Origin: Pseudoalteromonas prydzensis
Lineage (GTDB): Bacteria; Pseudomonadota; Gammaproteobacteria; Enterobacterales; Alteromonadaceae
Direction of reading: 5' to 3'
DNA: 64,000 nt
NCBI RefSeq assembly: GCF_001661495.1
Contig: NZ_BDDT01000001.1
Location: forward strand, 930,001-994,000
The notes under the pieces: model-generated
Seen by the model: the letters and a program-made list of their open reading frames with translations, nothing else
What the model was told of the DNA's origin: nothing
The model's database searches: none
Translations under genes and position numbers: made by a program
In this document: positions 47,209 to 56,598 of the stretch, one piece after another
How the letters are laid out: the number at the start of each line of letters is the position of its first letter
Numbering within the stretch: the stretch's first letter is position 1

Positions 47209-48618
47209 GTGTCAGCACACACAATTATTAATCACAGTAAGCATACAACAAGATTTTGTCGCTACAAACTCTTACTAGTATCGCTATGTCTACTGTTTGC
47301 GCCTTTAACTAGAGCTGATTTACTCAGTGCAACCCTAGACTACCATCAAGGAAACTTCAGCGAAGCGCAAAGGGAGTTTCAGCAATTAGCGTATTTAGGT
47401 AATGCAGACGCAATTTATAACATTGCGGTTATGTATTTACATGGTCAAGGTGTTGAGAAAAACAAAGCACAAGCCTATGCTTGGTTCAGTTTAGCCGCCG
47501 ATTTTGGATTACTTGATGCCCGTGATACGGCAATGCTAATCGCCAGCCAAAGTGATAATAAGCAGCCCCTTGATGATGCCTATAATGCACTATTAAAGCA
47601 GCTTAGTTTTCAGTGGTATGATCAACAATTGCGCCCTGAGTTAACCGCCAGCCCTGCCCCACATTCGAGTCCACAGCGCAGCTATACCGTTGAACCCAAA
47701 TACCCTGAGCATGCCTATCAAAATGGCATTGAAGGATGGGTGTGGCTTGAATTTGATATTGATAAAAGCGGCGCTGTCACCGATATTTCCCTGATAGACT
47801 CATACCCAGAAAAAACCTTTGATCAAGCTATTATCAATGCTGTGAAACGCTGGCAATATCAAGGTGATAGCCAAACATTACCTTACTACAATCGTTCTTT
47901 GTTGTATCACTTCACCACTTATAAAGGGAAACAATACGAACAAAGCTTTAAAAGTCAGCAACGTGAGTACAATGAGAAAATTTCTGAGTTAATCGATGCC
48001 GCAGAGCAAGGTAATGCATTAGTACAGTATTATATTGCCAATTGGCTAAGTTCGGATGAATACAATGCCACCCGCTTATTGAAATACCATTGGCAACAAG
48101 CCAATGCCAATAGCGAATTATTACTGCGCTCAGCCGTCAACGGCTACGCCAATTCGCAGTATCGTATTGGTGCTAATATGTTGCGTGGCGAATATGGTAA
48201 AGTTGATCGAGAAAAAGGCTTAAACTGGATTTTACTCGCAGCCCAAAGTGGTTTTGTCAATGCGCAATACCGCTTGGGACGAGAGCTTTTAAATAGCCAA
48301 TATGTCGATTATGCCCCCAATAAGGCCTTAACTTGGCTAAAAGCGGCCGCTGCACAAGGCTTATTCAGCGCTAAGCGTGAACTTGCCTTACTACTTTTTG
48401 AATTAAAAAAACCACCTCAGCAAGTTACGCAAGCCTTAGATTCTGCATTAGCAGATGATAGTGAACACCCACAATTATTATTACTTAAAGCAAAGATCCA
48501 AGCGGCAAATAACAAACCACAAGCGGCAAAAAAACTAGCCAATAACGCTTTACAAGAGGCTAATAGTCGGAATTGGGATCAAAGCAACATTAAACAATTT
48601 ATGGCGACGCTGCCTTAA
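47209..48618 (+). CDS. Sel1-repeat protein with internal TonB_C domain
   Basis: A 469-residue exported protein with an N-terminal signal/anchor (about 18-37, YKLLLVSLCLLFAPLTRA). Order: Sel1-like repeats (about 38-105; NADAIYNIAVMYLHGQGVEK), a TonB C-terminal domain (about 155-235; YPEHAYQNGIEGWVWLEFDI then IINAVKRWQYQG), then more Sel1-like repeats (about 255-400; ANSQYRIGANMLRGEYGKVD, VNAQYRLGRELLNSQYVDYA). It lacks the proline-rich stretch of classical TonB, and no ExbB/ExbD genes are nearby. TonB_C domains contact receptor TonB boxes; placed between two TonB receptors, it may serve them as a dedicated periplasmic partner. Start is GTG with a weak ribosome site. Its end overlaps the convergent regulator gene by 20 bp. 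Confidence 0.82.
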   Translation: MSAHTIINHSKHTTRFCRYKLLLVSLCLLFAPLTRADLLSATLDYHQGNFSEAQREFQQLAYLGNADAIYNIAVMYLHGQGVEKNKAQAYAWFSLAADFGLLDARDTAMLIASQSDNKQPLDDAYNALLKQLSFQWYDQQLRPELTASPAPHSSPQRSYTVEPKYPEHAYQNGIEGWVWLEFDIDKSGAVTDISLIDSYPEKTFDQAIINAVKRWQYQGDSQTLPYYNRSLLYHFTTYKGKQYEQSFKSQQREYNEKISELIDAAEQGNALVQYYIANWLSSDEYNATRLLKYHWQQANANSELLLRSAVNGYANSQYRIGANMLRGEYGKVDREKGLNWILLAAQSGFVNAQYRLGRELLNSQYVDYAPNKALTWLKAAAAQGLFSAKRELALLLFELKKPPQQVTQALDSALADDSEHPQLLLLKAKIQAANNKPQAAKKLANNALQEANSRNWDQSNIKQFMATLP

Positions 48619-50752
48619 TCGCTTTGTGTAATAAAATATCAGTTTCGATACCATCGACCTGACTAAATACCACTTGACTCCCATCCACTGAACTACTGAT
48701 ATTAAGATTGATATCAATATCATAACCATAAACACCCAGCTCTTTTATAAACACATTGCGCTTTTGCTCTGTTAAATAACAATACAGCAATAATTGATGA
48801 CCTTGACGCAGCACATAATAAATCCCTTGTTTAAAAACTGCAGGTTTGAACAGTTCGAGAGAAGGTAATAACTGCGCCAGTGGAAATTGTTGCTCCAGCG
48901 CGGCTGAGAGATAAGTTCTTACGTGTAGATCATGCTCTAAATACGAGCTATTGAGTTGCCAAAGTGGGTGCTCTTCATCTAGCGTCTCAAATGCTACGTT
49001 ATCTTTAACTAAGGTATTGCTCATAAGTTGAATATCATAGCGCCAATCTTGCCATTGTAACTGCTCATCGTCGCTTTGCTGGTTTCTAACTTGATAATAA
49101 ATACTGTGGCTATCTGCTGACCAATGCACTCCATTAAGCTGCTCGAAACCCGATATAATGGGCACTAAACGGCGTGAAAAAGTATTGATCAAATACACAT
49201 TTTGTTGCTCATCAGCCAATAATACATTGTCACCATTAGGTGAAAAAAGCAGGTACTTTGGGGTAATATCGCTGGGTAACGTGGCAATTAGGTTGGCGGT
49301 TTTACGCTGCTTATGTTTAAGCCATACTTCGATATGCGTAAAGCCGGTGATCCCTCTTCGCTGCAATGAAATAAACGCGCTTTGTTGTCCGTCTGGCGAT
49401 ACCGCAGGTAAAATGTCCATCCGTGCCGAAGAAGATAATTGCATGGTATTGCGAATTTTGGGGGTGTCTGCACTTAAATCTAATTCAATTTGATACAAAT
49501 TAACGCGAGCTTGGCCTTCTGCATGAGCAATATCACCCGTTTGCGGATTAATTGCTAAATCGGCGACAAAACCTAATGGCTGATGGACCAATTGCTCATT
49601 GCCTTGGTAATCATAGCGGCGCAACGCGTCATCACCGAGCCAATAATAGTTCTGTTCACTGTCAAATAATAATGGTGCATGACTGTGGCGACTGCGCTTT
49701 ATCTCTGTGCGTTTTAGTGATTGCGTTAAATCGACTTCACTGACGCTAAACCAGCCTTGATCTTTTTCAAGTATGAGCATTTTTTGCTGCTCATTAATAT
49801 CAAACGTGAGTGGTTTAAAATCGCCCACGATTTGCTGATCTATTAAAGTCGGTGTAGGTGAAAACGCCAGCGTATATTTTACTAAGCGCGGCTGTTCATC
49901 TTGCCAATGCGTGGTGTAAATTGTGTTGTTCTCAGCCCAGTGTAACTTGGTAGGCCCGTGACGTTGCTGGCAGCGAGTGAGTTTAAACTCAGGACTCAAA
50001 CGCCATGTTTCAATGGCATTAGAGACAGGGATAACGCGAATATCACAACTGAGCGGATCATACCTAAAATAAGCCAGCCATTTACCGTCTGGAGACCACA
50101 CTGGTGCCTCTTCTGAATAACCCGAGTTTTTAATACTGTGCACAGTTTTACTTTGCTGATCATACACCGCTAAATCAAATTGGCTTTGCTGATCATTGGA
50201 TTGGCTAAATGCTAAATATCGACCATTTGGCGAGTAACGTAAAAACACTTCAGCACCAGGTGCTGAGGTGATCCGTGATTGATACTCATAATTTAAACTG
50301 GGCATTTTTGGCGCAAGTAAATATTGGCTAACAAGTGTCAAAACGGCCCCAAGCATTAACCCCAGAGCTATAAATAAAGCAGACGTGCGCGGCTTAGCTG
50401 GAGTCACTTTGTCTAATAAGGTCGGTGCATCACTTACCTTTGCGATTAACTGATAGCCGACTCGCGGTACGGTACGAATAAATGTTGCAGTGTTTTTGTC
50501 GTCATGGAGGCTTTTACGCAGTTGTGTTACTAGCTGACTTACTGAATTATCGCTCACGACGACATCCGGCCAAAGCGTATCCATAATTATATCGCGTGAT
50601 ACCGCATTGCCTTGGTGTTCAAGCAATAACTTTAACAGCACCAACTGTTTAGCTTCAACGCCACTCCAACGCCCTGCCACTTTGACTTTAAGAGCAGCAA
50701 AGTCAACCAGTACATCGTTAAGTAGTAACTGTTTTAATTCGGCTGTTGGCAT
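48599..50752 (-). CDS. Membrane-bound winged-helix regulator with periplasmic propeller
   Basis: A 717-residue one-component regulator of the CadC/ToxR plan. The N-terminal OmpR-type winged helix (about 10-108; KQLVLLKLLLEHQGNAVSRD, TLWPDVVVSDNSVSQLVTQL, TFIRTVPRVGYQLIAKV) is followed by a transmembrane helix (about 128-150, FIALGLMLGAVLTLVSQYLL) and a long C-terminal region with TolB/WD40-like repeats (YLAFSQSNDQ, GKWLAYFRYDP, LLADEQQNVYLI), placed in the periplasm by the helix. It can read a periplasmic signal and bind DNA directly. It is divergent from the second TonB receptor with 156 bp between the genes, where its target promoter probably lies. It ends by overlapping the Sel1-TonB_C gene. 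Confidence 0.85.
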   Translation of the reverse strand: MPTAELKQLLLNDVLVDFAALKVKVAGRWSGVEAKQLVLLKLLLEHQGNAVSRDIIMDTLWPDVVVSDNSVSQLVTQLRKSLHDDKNTATFIRTVPRVGYQLIAKVSDAPTLLDKVTPAKPRTSALFIALGLMLGAVLTLVSQYLLAPKMPSLNYEYQSRITSAPGAEVFLRYSPNGRYLAFSQSNDQQSQFDLAVYDQQSKTVHSIKNSGYSEEAPVWSPDGKWLAYFRYDPLSCDIRVIPVSNAIETWRLSPEFKLTRCQQRHGPTKLHWAENNTIYTTHWQDEQPRLVKYTLAFSPTPTLIDQQIVGDFKPLTFDINEQQKMLILEKDQGWFSVSEVDLTQSLKRTEIKRSRHSHAPLLFDSEQNYYWLGDDALRRYDYQGNEQLVHQPLGFVADLAINPQTGDIAHAEGQARVNLYQIELDLSADTPKIRNTMQLSSSARMDILPAVSPDGQQSAFISLQRRGITGFTHIEVWLKHKQRKTANLIATLPSDITPKYLLFSPNGDNVLLADEQQNVYLINTFSRRLVPIISGFEQLNGVHWSADSHSIYYQVRNQQSDDEQLQWQDWRYDIQLMSNTLVKDNVAFETLDEEHPLWQLNSSYLEHDLHVRTYLSAALEQQFPLAQLLPSLELFKPAVFKQGIYYVLRQGHQLLLYCYLTEQKRNVFIKELGVYGYDIDINLNISSSVDGSQVVFSQVDGIETDILLHKAIKAASP

Positions 50753-50908
50753 CGTTTGTTTTTACACACGTTAATCTATGGTTAAATTAGTCAAGAAAGC
50801 GTATTATAAGCAAATACGGTACATAGTAGCATACTCAATGAGTGTGTTCTTATTTTATAGGTAGTTATCACTGCTAGTTTTTCTCATGTTGCTCTAGTTG
50901 GGTTGAGT

Positions 50909-53533
50909 ATGACAATAAAAATAAAAAAACTTGTTAACATAATGCTCATTTACAGCGTATTTAATACGCTTTACTCAAGTGCCCAAACGCCTTCTGAAAC
51001 AGACCAAAATCAATTAGAAACAATTCAAATTAGGGGCTTTCATGACAGCGCTATCAAATCACTCCGCGATAAGCGTGATAGCCAGTCAATCATAGAAGCA
51101 ATTAGCGCACAAGATATCGGTAAATTCCCTGATAAAAATGTCGCAGAAGCATTGCAACGCATTACCGGTATTTCACTTTCCCGTGCCCAAGGGGAAGGTG
51201 AACGTGTCGGTGTTCGTGGCACCACCCCGGAACAAAACCGTACTTTTTTAAATGGTCAAGCTATTGCCTCTGCTGATTGGTGGATCTCAACCCAACCTAA
51301 TCGTGGTTTTAATTACACCCTGTTACCCGCAGATCTGGTGTCTTCTTTGGAAGTATATAAAACCCCACAAGCAGATCATAACGAAGGCTCGTTAGGCGGC
51401 TCTGTTAATATTAAAACGCAACGACCCTTGCATACGCAAAGCAATCAGTTTGTTACCAACGCGCAAGTACAATACAATGATTTATCAGGGGAATTTGACC
51501 CTCAGCTAGCCGTTTTTTATAACTGGACTAACCCAGAAAAAGACATTGGTGCATTAGTCACTTTTACCCGCAACCAACGCTCATTACGTCGTGATGGGCT
51601 TGAGTCATGGGGCTGGCATGAACAAAACTTTCAACAAAACAACGATGGTAGTTTATCTGCAACAGACAGCGACACAGCCGATCTGAAAAATATTTGGACC
51701 CCAGGTGGGGGTGGCTCAGCAATATTCCAGCAACAGCGAGTGTTAACCAGTGCCACCGCAAATTTTGAATACCAACCTAATTTAGATTGGAATATTCAAC
51801 TGAATACTTTGTATTCAGTGCTTAACGCTGATAACAGTAACCAAAACTTTTTATGGCAGCCTAGTAGTGTGTTTGCCCGTGGCGGTCATATCAGCGATGC
51901 GAAGATTATTGATAACACCCTCGCCTTTGCCCGCTACTCAAAAGTTCCTGAACAAAACGCACAAAATTTACCATTTAGTACTGCTATGGAAGCTATTTGG
52001 CGAGAATCTGAAATAAATACCAGTAGTGTGCATTTAATTGTTAGCCAGCAAGCACACCTTTGGCAAAATCAATATCAAATTGGTTTTACCAAAGGGGGTG
52101 GCGGCTCAAAACAAGATCACACCTCACAATTCTCAGCCAATACCGCCTATACCGTTGATACCACAGAACGTAAAAATATAATCGCCAACTATGATGTATC
52201 CCCGCTTGATGGACAGGCTTGGCAACTTACAGAAGCACGTAACGACAGCCAAGATTCAAACGATCAAGAGTTCTATTTGCAAGGTGATTTTGAACGCGCA
52301 ATTGATCATTCTATTATCAGCGCTATAAAAGTTGGCGCAAAGTACCGCGATCATCAACGTGATTTTATTCGTTATCGTTCATTTAACGGCGCATTTGATG
52401 GCATAGCCCAGCAACTTGATTGGACCTTAGCTGACTACCCGGCGGCTTTTCCCAGTAGATTTTTATCCGAAATTGGCGATCAACACACTCTCAAAAATTA
52501 CAGCTATGTCGATATCAACGCATTATCTACAGATTTTAAAACGATCGACTTTATACAGCAGGAAGAAAAAGCCAGCCGTTTCGATATTCAAGAACGCACA
52601 ACAGCAGGTTATGTTAAATTAATGCTTGATGGCAATGACTACCGAGCAAACTTGGGGGTACGCGTTGTTAATACTGAACAAGACGCCGGTGCTTATCAGC
52701 GTGTTGGTTCACCGATTGAACAACAAGAAAGTTTTGTGTGGCAGCAACACAGCAAAAATTATGTAGATATTTTACCCAGTGCCAATATCAGCTTTGATTT
52801 AAGTGAGGACTTAATTGCCCGAGTCAGTGCCGCGCGGGTAATGTCTCGTCCGCAATATAATCATTTAATGCCGTCAACTAACTACAACGTCACGCAGGCG
52901 CAAGGCCAAGGCGGCAACCCAGACTTAGATCCCTATCGTGCCAATCAATTTGATCTAAGCGTTGAATGGTATTTTGATGATGCCGCGCTGCTCTCTGTGG
53001 CATTATTTAATAAAGACGTTGAATCCTTTGTCGAATTTAAGCGCACCATTGAGCAACACGAAGGCATTGATATGACCATTGACAGGCCCATCAATGGCAG
53101 CGGCGGCACAATCAGAGGGGTAGAAATTGGCTATCAACAAGAGCTTATATATGGTTTTGGTTTGATCACTAACTATACTTTTGTTGATGGCGATCGCACT
53201 GATAGCATCTCAGGGCGTGAAAATTACGTACCTGGCACTTCAAAACACACAATAAATTTAACCAGTTACTACGAAAATGACTGGTTAAGTTCGCGTTTGG
53301 CCTATAACTATCGCACTCATTTTGCCACCGGTGTAGGGGAGACCATGATGGATGATTTTGGTCAACTTGACGGCAGCATTACCTTCAAATTATCTGACAA
53401 GCTTGATTTTGTAGTAGAAGCAATCAATCTCACCGATGAAATCACTTACCTGTATGAGCGAAATGAATATGCACCTACGGGCATTTACCAAAATGGTCGA
53501 CGTTTCTATGTTGGTGTTCGTTACAGCCATTAA
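50909..53533 (+). CDS. TonB-dependent receptor, Xanthomonas/Caulobacter type (paralogue 2)
   Basis: An 874-residue outer-membrane receptor with signal peptide (about 1-26, SVFNTLYSSAQT), TonB-box-like LETIQIRGF, plug (DIGKFPDKNVAEALQRITGI, GEGERVGVRGT, LNGQAIASADWW) and barrel. It is clearly homologous along its length to the receptor at 44422, e.g. MSRPQYNHLMPSTNYN against MSRPDYASMTPSTSYN, and QGGNPDLDPYRANQFD against SGGNPDIDPYRATQFD. The last residues are VGVRYSH; most outer-membrane barrels end in Phe, so a terminal His is unusual. The frame opens with TTG at 50903, but the ATG two codons on is taken. It is divergent from the propeller regulator and followed by an S9 peptidase gene. Confidence 0.9.
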   Translation: MTIKIKKLVNIMLIYSVFNTLYSSAQTPSETDQNQLETIQIRGFHDSAIKSLRDKRDSQSIIEAISAQDIGKFPDKNVAEALQRITGISLSRAQGEGERVGVRGTTPEQNRTFLNGQAIASADWWISTQPNRGFNYTLLPADLVSSLEVYKTPQADHNEGSLGGSVNIKTQRPLHTQSNQFVTNAQVQYNDLSGEFDPQLAVFYNWTNPEKDIGALVTFTRNQRSLRRDGLESWGWHEQNFQQNNDGSLSATDSDTADLKNIWTPGGGGSAIFQQQRVLTSATANFEYQPNLDWNIQLNTLYSVLNADNSNQNFLWQPSSVFARGGHISDAKIIDNTLAFARYSKVPEQNAQNLPFSTAMEAIWRESEINTSSVHLIVSQQAHLWQNQYQIGFTKGGGGSKQDHTSQFSANTAYTVDTTERKNIIANYDVSPLDGQAWQLTEARNDSQDSNDQEFYLQGDFERAIDHSIISAIKVGAKYRDHQRDFIRYRSFNGAFDGIAQQLDWTLADYPAAFPSRFLSEIGDQHTLKNYSYVDINALSTDFKTIDFIQQEEKASRFDIQERTTAGYVKLMLDGNDYRANLGVRVVNTEQDAGAYQRVGSPIEQQESFVWQQHSKNYVDILPSANISFDLSEDLIARVSAARVMSRPQYNHLMPSTNYNVTQAQGQGGNPDLDPYRANQFDLSVEWYFDDAALLSVALFNKDVESFVEFKRTIEQHEGIDMTIDRPINGSGGTIRGVEIGYQQELIYGFGLITNYTFVDGDRTDSISGRENYVPGTSKHTINLTSYYENDWLSSRLAYNYRTHFATGVGETMMDDFGQLDGSITFKLSDKLDFVVEAINLTDEITYLYERNEYAPTGIYQNGRRFYVGVRYSH

Positions 53534-53583
53534 TCGTTCACGCTTGCGTGTTGACCGCAAATTTTAACATTCTAGGTACGTGC

Positions 53584-53592
53584 TGTTATAAT
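53584..53592 (+). promoter_or_regulatory. Candidate extended -10 promoter of the S9 peptidase gene
   Basis: TGTTATAAT contains a perfect -10 TATAAT with an upstream TG, i.e. an extended -10, 46 bp before the peptidase ATG. A good -35 at the right distance is not evident; TTGACC at 53551 is too far (30 bp). Confidence 0.45.
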
Positions 53593-53638
53593 CCTTCGAT
53601 AATTAAAACAAGTGAATAAAACAAGCGAAGGAAAAATC

Positions 53639-55687
53639 ATGCTAAAAACTAGCTTAGCACTGGCCATTGGGCTTTCAAGCTCATTGGCGGTTGCTGCCAC
53701 ATCGTTAACCGTTGAAGATATTCCAAAAATTCAATCTGTGCTACAAACCAGTATCAGCCCAGATGGCGAGACTGTGGCCTTTACCCGCTCTGTACCACGT
53801 GAATTATACGTAGATGAAAATGGCACGAATTACAGCGAGCTTTATGTTGTTGATGATGAAGGTGTTGAGCGGCCTTTCATTACTGGCTCTGTCAGCATCA
53901 AGAGTATTCAATGGTCAAACGACAGCAAAACCATTTATTTTTTAGCAAAGCTGAAAGATGACAAATTTAGCGCGCTATACCAAATCCCGGTTGATGGTGG
54001 TCAAGCGCAAAAAGTGCTATCACTAAATGACACATCAATTTCTAGTTATCAATTAAGCCCAAACAACAAGCAACTTGCTATTTTAGCTATGCCAGCGGCT
54101 GATAAGTCTGAAAAAGAGCTGAAAAAACTCGGCTTTATGGCTGAAGTTTACGAGTTAGGTTTAAAGAATAAACAACTGTTTATTGTAGATTTGGCCAACG
54201 CAGACCAGCCATTAACCCCGCAACCTCTAAATGTTGCGAACTATGTCAGTGACGTTAACTGGGCAGCACAAGGCGACAAATTATTAGTTAAAACTCAGCC
54301 TACAGCACTGATTGACGATAAATACACTAAATCACAATGGCATTTATTTGATATTGCCAGCAACCAAGTAACCATGTCATTTGCCACCGAAGGTAAACTT
54401 GATGGCGCTGAGTTATCTCATGATGGTCGTTATATTGCGATTTTAGGTGCAGAAGATAAGCACGATCCGGCGACTGGCCGCTTATTTCTAGCGGATACTA
54501 AAACCGGTGAAGTAACAGACTGGTTACCCAACTTTATGGGGCATATCGTTGATTTTGAATGGTCTAATAAACGTAATACACTAAACTTTATTGCCAATGT
54601 AGGCACACAAAGCTTTGTCGCAAGTATTAAAACTGGTTCAAATAAATATAAAAAACTTATCAAAGAAGGTGAGCTTATTGCCTCAAACCTAAGTATTTCT
54701 GACTCTGATAAAACCATAGCGCTGCGCGGTAATACAGCTAAGCACCCAAATGAAGTATTTATTGTTCGTGGCTCTAAAGCGCAACGTTTAACCGATTCAA
54801 ACACTTGGTTAAATGACAAACGTTTTGCTAAACAAGAGACTATTTCTTTAAAAGCCCGTGACGGTGTTGAGATTGATGGCGTATTAGTTTACCCACTCGA
54901 TTACAGCGAAGGCACACGTTATCCATTGATCATGTCTGTGCACGGCGGCCCAGAAAGTCATGATAAAGATGGTTGGGTAACTAACTATTCTCGCCCAGGT
55001 CAAATGGGTGCAGCACGCGGTTATGCGGTGTTTTACCCTAACTACCGCGGCTCTACCGGTAAAGGGGTAGATTACTCGAAACTAGGCCAAAACGATTACG
55101 CAGGTAAAGAGTTTGATGATTTAGTTGATTTTAAAGATCACCTTGTTGGAATGGGCTTAGTAGATGGCAAACGTGTTGGCATCACCGGTGGTTCATACGG
55201 CGGCTATGCCTCTGCATGGGGCGCAACAAAGCTGACTGAACACTTTGCCGCAAGTGTTATGTTTGTGGGCGTAACTAATCAACTTTCAAAGTTTGGTACG
55301 ACTGATATTTCCAATGAAATGAATCTAGTACATGCCCGCTCTTACCCGTGGGATAAATGGCAGTGGTATCTAGAGCGCAGCCCTATTTACTGGGCTGGTC
55401 AATCAAAAACACCGCTGCTTATTATGCACGGTAAAGACGATCCACGTGTACACCCAGCACAATCAATGGAACTATACCGTTATATGAAAGTACAAGGCAA
55501 AGATGTACGTCTTGTATACTACCCGGGTGAAGGACACGGTAACCGAAAAGTGGCTGCCCAATACGATTACAGCTTACGCCTAATGCGTTGGATGGATAAT
55601 TACTTAATTGATGGCAACAAAGATATGCCAGCATTTGAGATTGACCACGCAGCGAAGCTAAAAGCAGTAAAAGACGCGAATAAGTAG
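53639..55687 (+). CDS. Exported S9-family dipeptidyl/acylaminoacyl peptidase
   Basis: A 682-residue exported serine peptidase with signal peptide (about 1-20, SLALAIGLSSSLAVAA), a propeller domain (about 30-400) and an alpha/beta hydrolase domain (about 420-670). Nucleophile Ser519 in GGSYGGYAS, acid in HGKDDPRVHP, and the His in GEGHGNRKV; the His-Gly motif HGGPE for the oxyanion hole is present. Members release dipeptides or acyl-amino acids in the periplasm. The ATG at 53639 with GAAGGAA before it is preferred to an in-frame GTG nine codons upstream. Following directly after a nutrient-type TonB receptor suggests it processes imported peptides, but an own promoter is possible. A strong terminator follows. 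Confidence 0.92.
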   Translation: MLKTSLALAIGLSSSLAVAATSLTVEDIPKIQSVLQTSISPDGETVAFTRSVPRELYVDENGTNYSELYVVDDEGVERPFITGSVSIKSIQWSNDSKTIYFLAKLKDDKFSALYQIPVDGGQAQKVLSLNDTSISSYQLSPNNKQLAILAMPAADKSEKELKKLGFMAEVYELGLKNKQLFIVDLANADQPLTPQPLNVANYVSDVNWAAQGDKLLVKTQPTALIDDKYTKSQWHLFDIASNQVTMSFATEGKLDGAELSHDGRYIAILGAEDKHDPATGRLFLADTKTGEVTDWLPNFMGHIVDFEWSNKRNTLNFIANVGTQSFVASIKTGSNKYKKLIKEGELIASNLSISDSDKTIALRGNTAKHPNEVFIVRGSKAQRLTDSNTWLNDKRFAKQETISLKARDGVEIDGVLVYPLDYSEGTRYPLIMSVHGGPESHDKDGWVTNYSRPGQMGAARGYAVFYPNYRGSTGKGVDYSKLGQNDYAGKEFDDLVDFKDHLVGMGLVDGKRVGITGGSYGGYASAWGATKLTEHFAASVMFVGVTNQLSKFGTTDISNEMNLVHARSYPWDKWQWYLERSPIYWAGQSKTPLLIMHGKDDPRVHPAQSMELYRYMKVQGKDVRLVYYPGEGHGNRKVAAQYDYSLRLMRWMDNYLIDGNKDMPAFEIDHAAKLKAVKDANK

Positions 55688-55706
55688 CATCTAAAATTAC
55701 TTCTTG

Positions 55707-55738
55707 AAAGGCCAACCACAGTGTTGGCCTTTTTCATT
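55707..55738 (+). terminator. Terminator after the S9 peptidase gene
   Basis: Arms AAAGGCCAAC and GTTGGCCTTT around a 6-nt loop, followed by TTCATTTT, 19 nt after the stop. Confidence 0.85.
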
Positions 55739-55872
55739 TTAACCTGTAACTTTTACATTGTTTTTATATATTCTTGCTACCAAATCTTTAAATATCAATA
55801 TAAAACAATAGATTAAAACATGGCTCGCCACTTGCTTCTGTTAACTGCAAATAGGTTAAGCAAGGATAAATC

Positions 55873-56298
55873 ATGAATATTTTTGAAGCACTACGTCACG
55901 ATCACGATAAACAACGTTCACTGGTTGATGCACTTATTGAAACACATGGAGATTCACCGAATCGTCAATCGCTTATGGATAATTTAAAACATGAGCTGGA
56001 AGAGCATGCCAAATTTGAAGAGCGTTATTTTTATAATCCCTTAATGTTTGATGATTTAACTCACGAAAAAGCCCGTCATGGGATAGCCGAACATCATGAG
56101 CTTGACGAGTTAATTGAACAACTTGAAGAAACAGATATGAGTTCACCCGCCTGGTTAGTTACCGCGAAAAAGCTTCATCATTTAGTGCATCATCATCTTG
56201 CGGAAGAAGAACATGAGATATTTCAGCTAGCTGGAAAAGCGCTAACCGAAGCACAAAAGCAAAGCTTGGCGGAAAAATATAACAATGCGATGAATTAA
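55873..56298 (+). CDS. Hemerythrin-like (HHE) protein
   Basis: A 141-residue all-helical cytoplasmic protein of the hemerythrin HHE family. Ligand-like residues occur in the expected places: DHDKQ (His near 10), HELEEHAKFEERYFY (about 45-60), EHHELDELI (about 77), and LVHHHLAEEEHEIF (about 113-125). These bind a di-iron centre that senses or stores oxygen, nitric oxide or iron. No partner gene is evident: it is flanked by terminators, so it is a single-gene unit. AAGGAT lies about 6 nt before the ATG. Function in this organism is open. Confidence 0.88.
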   Translation: MNIFEALRHDHDKQRSLVDALIETHGDSPNRQSLMDNLKHELEEHAKFEERYFYNPLMFDDLTHEKARHGIAEHHELDELIEQLEETDMSSPAWLVTAKKLHHLVHHHLAEEEHEIFQLAGKALTEAQKQSLAEKYNNAMN

Positions 56299-56384
56299 AC
56301 TTTAGAGGGAATTTTGCCCCCCAACTCTATAACACACCAAGTGTCTAATATGTTTTGTTCATTAAACATTTTCGTAACTGAGTG

Positions 56385-56415
56385 AAAAGCCCACCTCCCT
56401 AGCACTGGGCTTTTT
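56385..56415 (+). terminator. Terminator after hemerythrin gene
   Basis: Arms AAAAGCCCA and TGGGCTTTT with a 12-nt loop and a T run, about 85 nt after the stop. Confidence 0.75.
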
Positions 56416-56598
56416 ACTCATATCATCGCCACCGGCCATTTAACATTGACTACCCTTACTGATTTTAAAGTAAATATTATTCACTAAATGTAAATATTTT
56501 CACTTACACAATTGAACATGCAACTGATAATTGTTATCATGCCGACCTCGGTTACTAATTAGATTTATAATCTTTATTCTTTTCATGAAGGAAGTACA
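56416..56598. promoter_or_regulatory. Iron-regulated promoter region of TonB receptor
   Basis: The gap after the hemerythrin terminator contains the best Fur box of the window. TGATAATTGTTATCA at 56525-56539 matches the Fur core at 13 of 14 defined positions and is itself a TGATAA/TTATCA palindrome. It lies about 60 bp before the receptor ATG; a GAAGGAAG ribosome site follows. Nothing else is seen in this stretch. Confidence 0.8.

Noticed and set aside
44422..53533. The two similar receptors read as long direct repeats of a mobile element
   Set aside because: They are diverged paralogous genes; no transposase, inverted ends or target duplication are visible.
53551..53592. TTGACC with TATAAT as a sigma-70 promoter pair before the S9 peptidase
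   Set aside because: The spacing of 30 bp is far from 16-18; only the extended -10 is kept as a candidate.
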